Source: Amaricoccus solimangrovi (GTDB lineage Bacteria; Pseudomonadota; Alphaproteobacteria; Rhodobacterales; Rhodobacteraceae). From it: a DNA stretch of 46,083 nucleotides. Shown here piece by piece: positions 1 through 7,080 of this stretch. The DNA lies in contig NZ_VFRP01000029.1 of assembly GCF_006385685.1 (NCBI RefSeq), forward strand, positions 1 to 46,083. Direction: 5' to 3'. The translations under genes and the position numbers were made by a program. The notes beneath the pieces were generated by a model. The model made no database searches. It had not been told where the DNA came from and saw only the letters and a list, made by a program, of their open reading frames with translations. Within the stretch, counting starts at the first letter, position 1. Each line of letters starts with the position of its first letter.

Positions 1-198
1 GGTCATGGCGGAGTGAGGCGCCACGGTGGCGGACCGCTCGGCTTGGAGGTAGTCGGAATAGGACCGCTGGGGCTGGGGCTGGGGCTGGCCCCGGAAGTCA
101 GCTTCGGCGGCCCGATCGGGGAAGCGTTCGCGGACGGCCTGGGCCTTGGCGACCATCGCGGCGTCGTATTCGGCGGAGCCCTTCACGAGGTCGGTCAT
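1..198 (-). CDS. Small hypothetical protein of the integrated element, 3' part outside the window
   Basis: The reading frame starts at an ATG at 198 and stays open to the left edge, so only the first 66 residues are visible. It begins MTDLVKGSAEYDAAMVAKAQ, and a short Gln-Pro repeat (QPQPQPQ) lies in the middle. The ATG follows the stop codon of the upstream gene (TGA at 202-200) after a single base, so the two are almost certainly co-transcribed and translationally coupled. I recognise no family. Its place in a run of very short, tightly packed genes fits a phage or phage-like module. No function is assigned. Confidence 0.6.
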   Translation of the reverse strand, partial: MTDLVKGSAEYDAAMVAKAQAVRERFPDRAAEADFRGQPQPQPQRSYSDYLQAERSATVAPHSAMT

Positions 199-199
199 C

Positions 200-643
200 T
201 CAGAGGCCCTTCTGGTCGAGGTTGGTGGCGCGGCGGAACTGTCGGTCAAGCTCCTCCGGGGTCTGCTTCCTCGGGCGCATGTGGGCGGGCGTCGGAGTGA
301 ACCCCGAGGGGGACCCGTAGTTGGTGAAGTCGGCAACCGTGGTCGGCTTCTCGCCCTCGAAGTCCGGGGGGAGATTGTCCGCGTCCTTCTTCAGGGCGGC
401 GGCCTTCGCCTTGGCCTCGGCCATCGCGGCCTTGGCTTCGGTCATGATGCGGTCGGCCTCGGCGTTGAGCCGGGAGCGGAGGTTGCGGAGATGGTCGGCG
501 GTCTCCTGTCCCTTCGGGTTCCTCTGCATGAGGGTCTGAAGGTGGAGCTTGGCGGAGTTGAAGTTGTAGGCCACGGGGGCGCTTTCTGCGAGCCGATAGG
601 CAACGCGGTAGGAGGGTGTGGGGTGAGCCCGTAGGACGGGCAT
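200..643 (-). CDS. Hypothetical Ala/Lys-rich coiled-coil protein (147 aa)
   Basis: The frame has an ATG at 643 and a TGA at 202-200. The middle of the protein, roughly residues 50-90, is a heptad-like run rich in Ala, Lys, Glu and Arg and is probably a helical coiled coil. The N- and C-terminal parts are polar, and there is no signal peptide or membrane segment. It belongs to the same leftward run as its neighbours and is coupled to the next gene with one base between stop and start. I do not recognise the family. A small structural or scaffold-like phage protein is possible from context, but this is inference only. Confidence 0.55.
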   Translation of the reverse strand: MPVLRAHPTPSYRVAYRLAESAPVAYNFNSAKLHLQTLMQRNPKGQETADHLRNLRSRLNAEADRIMTEAKAAMAEAKAKAAALKKDADNLPPDFEGEKPTTVADFTNYGSPSGFTPTPAHMRPRKQTPEELDRQFRRATNLDQKGL

Positions 644-696
644 CTTGATCAGGGGGTGTCAGGTATCGGCCGAGACGGAGACGGCCGTCCTGAGGG

Positions 697-927
697 CTAC
701 GTGTTAGCCGCCGGGAGTGTGTTCGGGGTGTAGCGGACGAACCGGGCGGACGTGTGGTCGTTCTCCATGATGCGGTGTCCCGCCCACTCGGAGAGCGAAC
801 ACGTCCGCTTGAATACCGGGATGCCGTTGCGGACCCACTCCACATGCTCGTTCGGGTCGGCACCCTCGCGGATGAGGCGACGTGCACGCTTGCACAGGCT
901 CTCTGTGCCGGTGATCTCGATGAGCAT
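697..927 (-). CDS. Small hypothetical protein (76 aa)
   Basis: I choose the ATG at 927 rather than an upstream start at 1002 because it lies one base after the TGA of the preceding gene (931-929), the same coupling seen at the other junctions of this run. The protein starts MLIEITGTESLCKRARRLIR. It has a basic N-terminal helix and a mixed C-terminal half that includes VEWVRNGIPVFKR. It carries two cysteines (in ESLCKR and KRTCSL) but no zinc-binding pattern. No signal peptide or membrane segment is visible, and I recognise no family. Confidence 0.55.
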   Translation of the reverse strand: MLIEITGTESLCKRARRLIREGADPNEHVEWVRNGIPVFKRTCSLSEWAGHRIMENDHTSARFVRYTPNTLPAANT

Positions 928-928
928 G

Positions 929-1144
929 TCAGAGGCGGGGAATGCTGAGGCCGGTGCCTGCGGAGGCGCCGGGGACGTTGAGGCCGCCTTTGGTCCGGTC
1001 AACGCGGAGGGCGTTGCGTCCCGTCGCGGAGGTCCTTCGGGCGGACTGGCTGTCGCCGGGGGTCTCGAATTGGGCCGGGGCGACCTTCTCGATAACGGGC
1101 GCCGGGGTCGGCTTGTGATCGGGGATGTTCGGAGCGAAGGACAT
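929..1144 (-). CDS. Small phage-like protein with Gly/Pro-rich C terminus (71 aa)
   Basis: The frame runs from ATG 1144 to TGA 931-929. The N-terminal half is Pro-rich. The C-terminal half, with RRTSATGRNALRV followed by a Gly-rich GLNVPGASAGTGLSIPRL, resembles the C-termini of short proteins encoded near structural genes in podovirus-like phages. That resemblance is from memory and is weak evidence. The start lies two bases after the stop of the upstream gene, and its own stop is one base before the next start. This places it firmly in the operon. Confidence 0.5.
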   Translation of the reverse strand: MSFAPNIPDHKPTPAPVIEKVAPAQFETPGDSQSARRTSATGRNALRVDRTKGGLNVPGASAGTGLSIPRL

Positions 1145-1146
1145 GC

Positions 1147-1461
1147 TCAGGCCATCCCCGTCTTCTGCCAGAGGGGCAGGACGCCACGGCTCCCGGCGGT
1201 GCGCTCGGCTGCGGGGACGAGGCCGCGCAGGCCGTCCATGGTGACGAGGTGGGAGCGGACGCGCTTCGGGTCTTCCCGGTGGGTGAAGACGTAGGCCACG
1301 CCCGGGCGATCAATGCGGGGGCAGGCGTCACGGGAGGGACCGGAGGCGCGGGCGGCGATCACGGCGGCGTCGGCCTGGGCGACCATGAGGCGGCATTCGG
1401 CGGGCGTCAGGGTCGGCCACGGCTTGTAGCTCGGGCGGACGGAACGATGGCGCGAAGGCAT
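1147..1461 (-). CDS. Hypothetical protein (104 aa), first gene of the small-gene run
   Basis: An ATG at 1461 is preceded by a GGAG-type ribosome site about ten bases upstream. The protein is basic at the N terminus (MPSRHRSVRPSYKPWPTL), then has an Ala-rich helix (LMVAQADAAVIAARA). Its C-terminal half has the look of a small folded domain (GVAYVFTHREDPKRVRSHLV). No family is recognised. It heads a block of five genes reading leftward with 1-53 base gaps, and a hairpin at 1531-1549 separates this block from the BRO-N gene upstream. Confidence 0.5.
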   Translation of the reverse strand: MPSRHRSVRPSYKPWPTLTPAECRLMVAQADAAVIAARASGPSRDACPRIDRPGVAYVFTHREDPKRVRSHLVTMDGLRGLVPAAERTAGSRGVLPLWQKTGMA

Positions 1462-1530
1462 GGGGGGTGCTTTCTCCGGGGCGATAGCCGCCGGGGTTGC
1501 AGGGTGGTGGGTCTGGAGGAGGAGGACGAG

Positions 1531-1549
1531 GAGCCCCCGCGAGGGGCTC
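1531..1549. terminator. GC-rich hairpin between element genes
   Basis: The arms GAGCCCC (1531-1537) and GGGGCTC (1543-1549) pair perfectly over seven bases with a five-base loop. The hairpin lies between the end of the BRO-N gene and the next gene downstream on the minus strand. There is no T tract, so it may be a weak or Rho-assisted terminator or a processing site rather than an intrinsic terminator. Confidence 0.35.
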
Positions 1550-1562
1550 GCTCAGGGGCGCT

Positions 1563-2114
1563 TCAGGTCCAGCGGGAGGGGCGACGGCGGCGGCCCTTGC
1601 TCAAGAGCCGGAAGGCGGAATCCCTCGCCTCGATCTCCTCCTCTCGGACGATACCGGCGATGACGCGGATGGCCCCGGTGACTTCGGCCAGCTTCTCCTC
1701 CGCGAGGTGTTCCTGTCCGAGGATGTAGCCACCGTGCTGGCGGATGGAGGGGAGGACGGTCTCGGCAATCCAGTCTTGGAAGTCGAGCGCGGCCTCTTTG
1801 TCCGACCGCATGATGAGCCGGTAGAGCCCGGCCTCGGAGACCGCGACCAAGCCACGGTTCGGGAAGGCCGAACCCCCATCCAAAATCAGGTTAGGAATTT
1901 CGGAACGGAGGACGAGCCGCTTGTGCCTGTTGGGGATGCGGCGGAGATGCGGGGTCGTGCCCTTCGCAAGGTCGAGGCCGATGGCGATGCAGATGTCGCG
2001 GACGATGAACCACGGCTTGCCGTCGATCATGATGGCGCGGACGGCGCCGTTGCCGAGGTCAGCCGGGAGCGGGAAGGATGGGGAGGCGCTGGGCGCGGCG
2101 GGGAGGTTGTTCAT
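1563..2114 (-). CDS. BRO-N domain (phage antirepressor-type) protein
   Basis: The N-terminal 110 residues carry the BRO-N pattern found in phage antirepressors and baculovirus BRO proteins: a short hydrophobic strand, then IDGKPWFIVRDICIAIGL, and later the paired motifs GLVAVSEAGLYRLIMRS and FQDWIAETVLPSIRQHGGYI. Known family members bind DNA or repressors and act in lysogeny control. The C-terminal part is a charged helix with an Arg-rich end (KGRRRRPSR). I start it at the ATG at 2114 (MNNLPAAPS), because the longer form only adds a low-complexity leader. A second BRO-N protein lies at 3642-4070. The target of either protein cannot be told from sequence. Confidence 0.85.
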   Translation of the reverse strand: MNNLPAAPSASPSFPLPADLGNGAVRAIMIDGKPWFIVRDICIAIGLDLAKGTTPHLRRIPNRHKRLVLRSEIPNLILDGGSAFPNRGLVAVSEAGLYRLIMRSDKEAALDFQDWIAETVLPSIRQHGGYILGQEHLAEEKLAEVTGAIRVIAGIVREEEIEARDSAFRLLSKGRRRRPSRWT

Positions 2115-2426
2115 GGTGAGATGATGCCTTGATGGCGGACACGGCTTCACGGCCCGCTAGGGGCTCGTTCAGGGCGTGCTCAGGGTGTCGTGAGGGGAGG
2201 CGGAGGGGGCGGACCGGTTGGTTCCGGTCTCGTTCTCGTTGGCTGCGGAAGCAGCGTTCCGGCTGTGCCGGGCCTGTCAACCGTCACGGTGATGGCATCA
2301 TGGGTGCCCGGTTATCCCGGGTCTTGTTCTTGCGCGGCGTCTCACGAGGCGGCGGAGGCGACCTGTCCCCCGGGCATTCCTCGCATTGCTTGGGGGAGGT
2401 CGAAGGTGAGGGGTGATCTCCGTAGG
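2115..2426. other. 312-base spacer in the element, no gene seen
   Basis: No convincing reading frame lies here. It includes one copy of a 17-base direct repeat (2398-2414; the other copy is at 3112-3128). A perfect minus-strand TTGACA at 2280-2275 could be a -35 box for the BRO-N gene, but the sequence 17 bases downstream is a poor -10. It is probably the promoter and leader region of the BRO-N gene. Confidence 0.4.
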
Positions 2427-2786
2427 TCAGCCAGGACGAGGAACGCGGAGGACGCGGACCCTCCGGGGCTCGCTGGCGGCGGTAGCCGCATTCCTGCTTT
2501 GCAGGGAGGGAACCCGAGGGAGCACCTTCGGGGTGGCGGACACATCTTCCTCGGGTGCCTCTAGCAGGTGGAGGGCAGCGATTGCCCGGCTGTGATCAAC
2601 CTCGTCCTTCGGTCCATACCGCTCATGATGAATGCGGGCTCGGGTCTCCTGCTCATGGGTGGCCCTCCATTCGGCCTCGGCCTCCTTGGCTTCCTCCCGG
2701 CTGTCGTAGGTCCCGACATAGAAGGAGGTGTCAGCGATGGAGGCGATGGCCGCCCACCTCCCGGGCCTTGCTTGGTAGACGGACAT
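2427..2786 (-). CDS. Small protein with an AP2-like beta-strand region (119 aa)
   Basis: The start is the ATG at 2786, which has AAGGA five bases upstream. The N-terminal portion, MSVYQARPGRWAAIASIADT followed by FYVGTYDSREEAKEAEAEWR, has the strand-strand-helix look of AP2-like DNA-binding domains seen in phage HNH proteins (GxWxAxI...xxGxYxTxEEA). The rest is helical and charged. The last 30 codons run through a copy of an interspersed hairpin repeat (2481-2506), so the C-terminal tail may be a repeat-derived extension. AP2-like assignment is by pattern only. Confidence 0.55.
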   Translation of the reverse strand: MSVYQARPGRWAAIASIADTSFYVGTYDSREEAKEAEAEWRATHEQETRARIHHERYGPKDEVDHSRAIAALHLLEAPEEDVSATPKVLPRVPSLQSRNAATAASEPRRVRVLRVPRPG

Positions 2787-3641
2787 TCTGGTCCTTATGC
2801 TGTCGGTGCTGATGCTGTCAGGGTGGTGAAGGGCGCCTTCCGCTACCCTCTCGGAGGGAGAGGACACGGGAAGATGTCCTTCAGGTGGGGACAGGTGTCT
2901 GGGGGTGCTCGGTCTCCTCGGTCTCCTCCGAGGAGGTCATCCCCCGATCAGTGAACGGTGAAGGAGCGCCTTCACACCCTCCTCCTCCGGAGGCACTCGT
3001 GAAGGTTCACCTTCAAGGTATCACCCTCGGGTTGGTCCTCCTTGGAGATGATGATCGAGGGTCACACCCTAGCGCCTACCCTAGGGTAATTGATAAGGTG
3101 GAACCGGGGGGGGTCGAAGGTGAGGGGTAATTCCACCGCCAGATCGAATAATCCTTCAACTACAGAGTCTTATATGCACAACTTCATCCTTGCCATCAAG
3201 GGCATGCGAATCAGCCCTCGAAGGGCTCTTGCGAGTATGTCAAGGGGGATTGTGAGCAGGTGGCGAAGTTTCTTGAGGCGCGGAGAGGCTCGCACACGGC
3301 GATCTCGGGGGTGTCGAGGGGTGGAACGGCGGGGAGGGAAGACGGGCCTGTACGGGGCGCGTTGAGGGGTACTTGTGGTGGAGCTGGAGGTGGACACAAG
3401 ATGTGGGGGTGAGAGAGCCGGTGCGTGGGCGGAGGTGGTGCGGAGGTCACCGCCAGTTTTTCCGGCGGTGAACCCGAAGGTGGTGCGGAGGTGCTCCCGG
3501 AAGACGGAGATTCTGAATCACTGTCTGCGGCTTCTCCCTAAATTGAAATCATGGAGAACGCGCAGGTGGTGCGGAGGTGCTGCGGAGGTGGTAGCCGAAT
3601 TCCCGCTTTGCAGGGGTTCGCTGGGTTTGCCCGTAACGCCG
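2787..3641. other. Long repeat-rich noncoding region of the element
   Basis: I see no credible gene in these 855 bases. The region holds several kinds of repeat. Short palindromes cluster at 2915-3095 (CTCCTCCGAGGAG, GTGAAGGTTCACCTTC, and ACCCTAGCGC next to CCTAGGGT). A 17-mer at 3112-3128 is shared with 2398-2414. A perfect 14-mer GGTGGTGCGGAGGT occurs three times (3434, 3479, 3565), and a 7-bp hairpin lies at 3448-3470. A hairpin-bearing 26-mer at 3590-3615 is also found at 2481-2506. This could be an operator cluster, a replication or transfer origin, or a graveyard of small mobile repeats. The sequence does not decide. Confidence 0.5.
3434..3578 (+). repeat. Three perfect copies of a 14-base iterated repeat
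   Basis: GGTGGTGCGGAGGT occurs at 3434-3447, 3479-3492 and 3565-3578, with a shorter partial copy (GCGGAGGTG) at 3582-3590. Spacings are 45 and 86 bases. All three copies are in the same orientation within noncoding DNA, which is the arrangement expected of iterons or protein-binding sites. Confidence 0.6.
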
Positions 3642-4070
3642 CTACGGGTAAACGCGGAGGCCTCCCCCGCAGGGGAATGCGCTTCGCGCCAGCTCCTCGA
3701 TGGTGGCCTCACCGGTCAGGACCTTCTCCTCCCCGAGGACGTAGCCGCCGTCCTTGCCCGCCAGAGGCGGAGACCGCGAAGCGGGGATGGCCGGGAGGAC
3801 CGTCTCGACAATCCACGCGCGGAACGCCTTGGCGGCAGGCTTGCCGCTGTCCAGAACGAGGTCGTAGAGGCCGCTCTCGGAGACCACCGTCATCGCACGG
3901 CCGGGCGCCAGACCAAGGCTGGTCCGATCAGCCATGCGCTTTTTGTCAGCGATTACACGGGCATAGGCGAAGCTCGCCTTCTTGATGCCGAGCGCCTTGC
4001 ACACGTCCACCGCCACGAACCACGGCGACCCGTCGATCTCCACGACGCGGATGTTGTGGCCCTCGAACAC
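3642..4070 (-). CDS. Second BRO-N domain protein
   Basis: The protein has the same order of motifs as the BRO-N protein at 1563-2114: VVEIDGSPWFVAVDVCKALG, then MTVVSESGLYDLVLDSGK and FRAWIVETVLPAI. It is only 142 residues. The start is a GTG at 4070. No ATG, GTG or TTG lies between it and the in-frame stop further upstream, although the 22 codons before the GTG are open and protein-like (they include SGISNILGQGGASVHV). The C-terminal 20 residues look unrelated to the domain. The paired BRO-N genes in one element suggest antirepressor duplication or distinct lysogeny-control roles. Confidence 0.8.
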   Translation of the reverse strand: MFEGHNIRVVEIDGSPWFVAVDVCKALGIKKASFAYARVIADKKRMADRTSLGLAPGRAMTVVSESGLYDLVLDSGKPAAKAFRAWIVETVLPAIPASRSPPLAGKDGGYVLGEEKVLTGEATIEELARSAFPCGGGLRVYP

Positions 4071-4131
4071 GTGGACCGAGGCGCCACCCTGGCCGAGGAT
4101 GTTCGAGATGCCCGAGAGGGTGTTGTTGAGC

Positions 4132-4332
4132 CTACCTCACCCCAAAGTCATCATCAGGATAGACGATCTGGTGCAGGTCGTCGGTTGACAGCCGCTCTCC
4201 TCGGTCATCCCGGATAATCAGTTTCGGAACCCGAAGGACGCGACGCTCTGCCTCCTTGAGTGCTTCAGTAGCTGTTGCGACGGTTAGGCTCTCCCCGCCA
4301 CGCTGTCCGGTCCAACTCAAGATGAACGGCAT
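4132..4332 (-). CDS. Small hypothetical protein (66 aa)
   Basis: The ATG at 4332 has a strong GGGAGG ribosome site, so I prefer it to the in-frame start at 4368. The protein begins MPFILSWTGQRGGESLTVAT. It has a likely beta-alpha-beta make-up: a helix with TEALKEAERRV, then a strand PKLIIRDDRGE and an acidic C terminus. This pattern is common in tiny phage or plasmid proteins of unknown role. A good promoter candidate lies upstream at 4409-4436. No family is recognised. Confidence 0.6.
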   Translation of the reverse strand: MPFILSWTGQRGGESLTVATATEALKEAERRVLRVPKLIIRDDRGERLSTDDLHQIVYPDDDFGVR

Positions 4333-4408
4333 GCTTACCTCCCGGAGCTTATCGCGTCCTGCCGCCACGATGGACCGGAAACGCCACAGATACCACTACA
4401 GACATAGT

Positions 4409-4436
4409 GATATAATTGCAACACTGTGCCTATCAA
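4409..4436 (-). promoter_or_regulatory. Sigma-70-like promoter candidate
   Basis: On the minus strand TTGATA (4436-4431) and TATATC (4414-4409) are separated by 16 bases. The -35 box overlaps the stop codon of the resolvase gene. The -10 lies about 75 bases before the ATG at 4332, so this would give the downstream genes their own start of transcription. Confidence 0.5.
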
Positions 4437-5008
4437 GCCACAGCCTTCAGCTTCGCCACCGTGGCCCTCGCCACCCCAAGCTCCCCGGCAACCGCCTTCA
4501 CACTCAAGCCACTCGCCAGCATCCCCCTAGCGATCTCCTTCCGCTCCTCGCTCAGGGCCTCTGGGCGTCCACCCTTCTTGCCCTCCGAACGAGCCCGGGC
4601 AAGTCCCGCGTGGGTCCGCTCGATCAGAAGGTCCCGCTCCATCGTGGCGACTGCGGCCAGCATCGTCACCATGAGCTTGCCCGCCGTGCTTGTCAGGTCG
4701 AGGTCTCCAAGCTGAAGCACCACGACGCCGCATCCCATCTTCCCGAGGATGTCGAGGGTCCCGAGGATGTCGGAGGTGTTCCTCCCGAGGCGATCAAGCT
4801 TGGTCACAACGAGCCTACGCGGGCCGCTCACGGCCTTCAGCGCCGCCACGGTGTCCCGGAAGGCTGGCCGTTCCATGGCCGCTACGGAGCCGCTGACGGT
4901 CTCTGTGAAGGTCATGTTGGGGACGATGCCCTTGGCCTCCATCTCCCGAAGCTGGTTCTCGGTGGTCTGGTCGGCGGTGGAGACGCGGGCATAGACGGCG
5001 GTGATCAT
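4433..5008 (-). CDS. Serine recombinase, resolvase/invertase family
   Basis: This is a small serine recombinase of 191 residues, the usual length for resolvases and invertases. The N-terminal catalytic domain begins MITAVYARVSTADQ, with the nucleophilic Ser in RVST. It continues through the expected RPAFRD and LVVTKLDRLGRNTSDIL motifs and the long helix MVTMLAAVATMERDLLIERT. A helix-turn-helix ends the protein (GLSVKAVAGELGVARATVAK). Such enzymes resolve cointegrates or dimers, or invert segments, at short palindromic res-type sites. I use the ATG at 5008, which places RVST near the N terminus as in the family. Its substrate site may be among the palindromes in the element, but none is identified. 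Confidence 0.95.
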   Translation of the reverse strand: MITAVYARVSTADQTTENQLREMEAKGIVPNMTFTETVSGSVAAMERPAFRDTVAALKAVSGPRRLVVTKLDRLGRNTSDILGTLDILGKMGCGVVVLQLGDLDLTSTAGKLMVTMLAAVATMERDLLIERTHAGLARARSEGKKGGRPEALSEERKEIARGMLASGLSVKAVAGELGVARATVAKLKAVA

Positions 5009-5391
5009 GGCGAGGAACCTCGGCTCCGGGGTGTCAGTTGTCCAGGCCATCAATCACGTGGCAACAACTATGTCAAGCTGGTGTTGACGGCATACCTGAA
5101 GATGACATATGGAGGTGTCACTAAACGAACGTTTGATGGCATAGGAGGTGAGCAGGACAGTCCGACCATACCCCCCCCATCTCGAACACCCCATGCCCTC
5201 AGGGCGTGACAGGCTTCGGCTCAGGACGGCGCTCTCGGGCCGCCATGGGTTTTCCCCCCAGCGGGCAGGAAGGAGGCCCTCCTACGGGCTCCCTAGGGGC
5301 GCTGCGGGGGGCACGGGGGGTACGCGCGTGCTGCTATATTAATCTCGGGGCCTCAGATTTTTCCTCGGAATATTCGGGCTCCCGGCGTAGA
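5009..5391. other. Noncoding spacer upstream of the resolvase gene
   Basis: These 383 bases contain no gene I can support. Next to the resolvase is a minus-strand promoter candidate at 5048-5076. Further left-to-right the sequence changes from AT-richer (5060-5150) to GC-rich with homopolymer runs, then to an AT-rich patch near 5330-5380 just beyond the stop of the gene at 5392. The latter could serve as a transcription end for the integrase operon, but no clean terminator hairpin is visible. Confidence 0.4.
5048..5076 (-). promoter_or_regulatory. Promoter candidate for the resolvase gene
   Basis: On the minus strand TTGACA (5076-5071) is followed after 17 bases by TTGATG (5053-5048). The -35 box is perfect and the -10 box is weak. 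The position, about 40 bases ahead of the resolvase ATG, is right for its promoter. Confidence 0.4.
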
Positions 5392-5559
5392 TCAGCCTGC
5401 CCTGTCCACAAGCTTTGCCGCATACTTCGCGGCGGCGGTCAGCGCCTTCTCAGTCTTCTTGAACGGCTCCGGCAACCGGATGGTCTTCCCGTCTAGGCGA
5501 ACACTTACCTCCCCGGTCTTCCTGTCGAACAGGATGGTAACCTCTAGCTTGTCAGGCAT
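5392..5559 (-). CDS. Tiny hypothetical protein (55 aa) after the integrase
   Basis: The protein begins MPDKLEVTILFDRKTGEVSV and continues with RLDGKTIRLPEPFKKTEKAL. It looks like two beta strands followed by a basic helix, the make-up of a small DNA-binding or excisionase-like protein, though I cannot name a family. Its ATG (5559-5557) overlaps the stop of the preceding tiny gene by eight bases (ATGCCTGA), and that gene in turn follows the integrase stop by five bases. The three genes form one leftward operon. Confidence 0.6.
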   Translation of the reverse strand: MPDKLEVTILFDRKTGEVSVRLDGKTIRLPEPFKKTEKALTAAAKYAAKLVDRAG

Positions 5560-5716
5560 CGTCACTCCTCGCCCGCTCCCGCTCGGCCACAGCCTGAAGG
5601 AGGGCCTCACGCAGCTCACGCAACATCTTCAGATCGGCTTCCTTCGGCGCAGGGCGCGCGAGTTCCAGCGCAATCGTCTCCTCCACATACCGGAGGGTCG
5701 CCTTGAGGTCACGCAT
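5552..5716 (-). CDS. Tiny helical protein (54 aa) between integrase and next gene
   Basis: Reading the minus strand from the ATG at 5716 to the TGA at 5554-5552 gives 54 residues, starting MRDLKATLRYVEETIALELA. It is almost entirely helical and charged (later LKMLRELREALLQAVAERER), with a possible short coiled coil. Its start lies five bases after the integrase stop, and its end overlaps the next gene. This strict packing is the main evidence that it is real. Function unknown. Confidence 0.55.
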   Translation of the reverse strand: MRDLKATLRYVEETIALELARPAPKEADLKMLRELREALLQAVAERERARSDDA

Positions 5717-5721
5717 GTGGG

Positions 5722-6915
5722 TCACCCTTCCGCCACCTTCGGGGTTCGCTTCGGGACAATGTTCTCAGCCGCTTCCCGCTGCACCTCCACACTCACGTGA
5801 GCATAGTTCCTCAGCAAGACGCTAGGGCTCGACCAGTTCCCGGCCTGCATGACGGCGGCGACGCTGGCGCCCCGCTCCAGCATCCTCGTTGCGGCTGTCC
5901 TTCGGAGGTCGTGAAGGGTCGCGCTCGGGACTTCAGCGAGCTTGAGGGCGGTGTTCCATGCCTTCTTGATCTCGACAAGGTGGCCGGTCTTCCCGGTGCT
6001 CGGGAACAGCCAGCCTTCGGTCCTCCCCTTGGCGACCTTCTCCACCAACTCCCGGGCCTCCCTGCTCAGGGCAACCTCGGCCACCCTGCCCGTCTTGGTC
6101 CTCGTCTTGATCCAGACACCTCGGTCAAGGTCGAAGTCCTCGATACGGGCGCCGAGGACCTCGCTCCGGCGGCTGGTGGTCAGCAGGATGAGCCGGGCGG
6201 CTTGGTGTCCCGGGGTCGGGCTGTTCTCGATCACATACCACAGGCGTTCAACCTCGGCCTCGCTCAGGACCCGCTTGCGGGGCTGCTCGGTGGACCTCTC
6301 GATATTCTCGGCTATGGCGGAGGACAGGAGGTATCCCCGCCGCGTGGCGAGCCTCCAACAGCCTATGAGGGCTTGCCTGAGGCGGTTCGCTTGGTAGATC
6401 TTCCCGGTCCTGCGGAGGTCCCTCACGACGCGCTCCAGGGCTGGGCCGTCGATGTCGAGGAGCGGCATGCTCCCCAGCTTCGGGAGGGCGTAGATCTCCA
6501 GCATCCTGCGGGTGTCCGTCAGGTATGTGGCGGTTCTCCCCCGGTCCTCGATACCGAGGAGATACTCCTCCGCCAGCTTCCCGAAGGTCATGCTCTGGGC
6601 CTTGCGGGTTGCCTCACGGGTCCCCTCGGTGCTCTCTCGCAACTCCTTCAGCTTGATGCCAGCGAGCTTGCGGACCTCCTCCAAGCGGATGTTGGAGGTC
6701 TCCCCGAGCAGGAGCTTGACGTTCTTGCTACGGCTGTCGGTGGTCCTGAGGTAGTAGCTCGCCCGGCCGTTGGTGCGGATGCGGACACCCAGGCCTCGGA
6801 CGGCGGCGTCCATCAGCCATAGCTCCTTGTCCCGGGGCTTGCCGGTGCTCTCCCGGTCAACGATACGCTGGGTCAGGTTGACGCGGTCCTTGGGCGGTTC
6901 ACGAAGCGGGGACAA
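5722..6915 (-). CDS. Tyrosine recombinase, phage/element integrase
   Basis: The protein (397 aa) has the layout of prophage and island integrases: an N-terminal arm-binding region, a SAM-like core-binding domain around residues 105-195 (FGKLAEEYLLGIEDRGRTAT), and a C-terminal catalytic domain. The catalytic residues can be seen in order: Arg in TTSRRSEVLGAR, Lys in TRTKTGR, HxxR in LHDLRRTAATRML, Trp in place of the second His (MQAGNWSS), and the Tyr nucleophile in LLRNYAHV. Such enzymes insert elements at tRNA genes, and a tRNA 3' half lies only about 165 bases from its start. The start is a TTG at 6915, with AAGGA about ten bases upstream. No better start is in frame. Confidence 0.95.
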   Translation of the reverse strand: MSPLREPPKDRVNLTQRIVDRESTGKPRDKELWLMDAAVRGLGVRIRTNGRASYYLRTTDSRSKNVKLLLGETSNIRLEEVRKLAGIKLKELRESTEGTREATRKAQSMTFGKLAEEYLLGIEDRGRTATYLTDTRRMLEIYALPKLGSMPLLDIDGPALERVVRDLRRTGKIYQANRLRQALIGCWRLATRRGYLLSSAIAENIERSTEQPRKRVLSEAEVERLWYVIENSPTPGHQAARLILLTTSRRSEVLGARIEDFDLDRGVWIKTRTKTGRVAEVALSREARELVEKVAKGRTEGWLFPSTGKTGHLVEIKKAWNTALKLAEVPSATLHDLRRTAATRMLERGASVAAVMQAGNWSSPSVLLRNYAHVSVEVQREAAENIVPKRTPKVAEG

Positions 6916-7029
6916 AATGGGGACATCCTTCAGCCAGAAAAACTGTGAGGAATATCAATACACGTGCCGAATCCCCGGGGACAAGAGGATTGTGACGGTC
7001 CCGATAATGGGAAGATTTATTCTTTACTT

Positions 7030-7076
7030 GTCAGCATGTTGCTTCCATATCTGGAACAATTCTAGGTGATGCTGAC
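7030..7076. repeat. Inverted repeats beside the attachment site
   Basis: GTCAGCAT (7030-7037) is repeated in inverse as ATGCTGAC (7069-7076). Between them lies a second small inverted repeat, TTCCATATCTGGAA. They sit between the integrase start and the tRNA fragment, where integrase arm sites and excisionase sites usually lie. Confidence 0.45.
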
Positions 7077-7080
7077 TTCG

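Noticed and set aside
3170-3450. Short frames on either strand in the repeat-rich gap of the element
   Set aside because: Pro/Arg-rich or hydrophobic random-looking products with no ribosome site and no coupling to neighbours.
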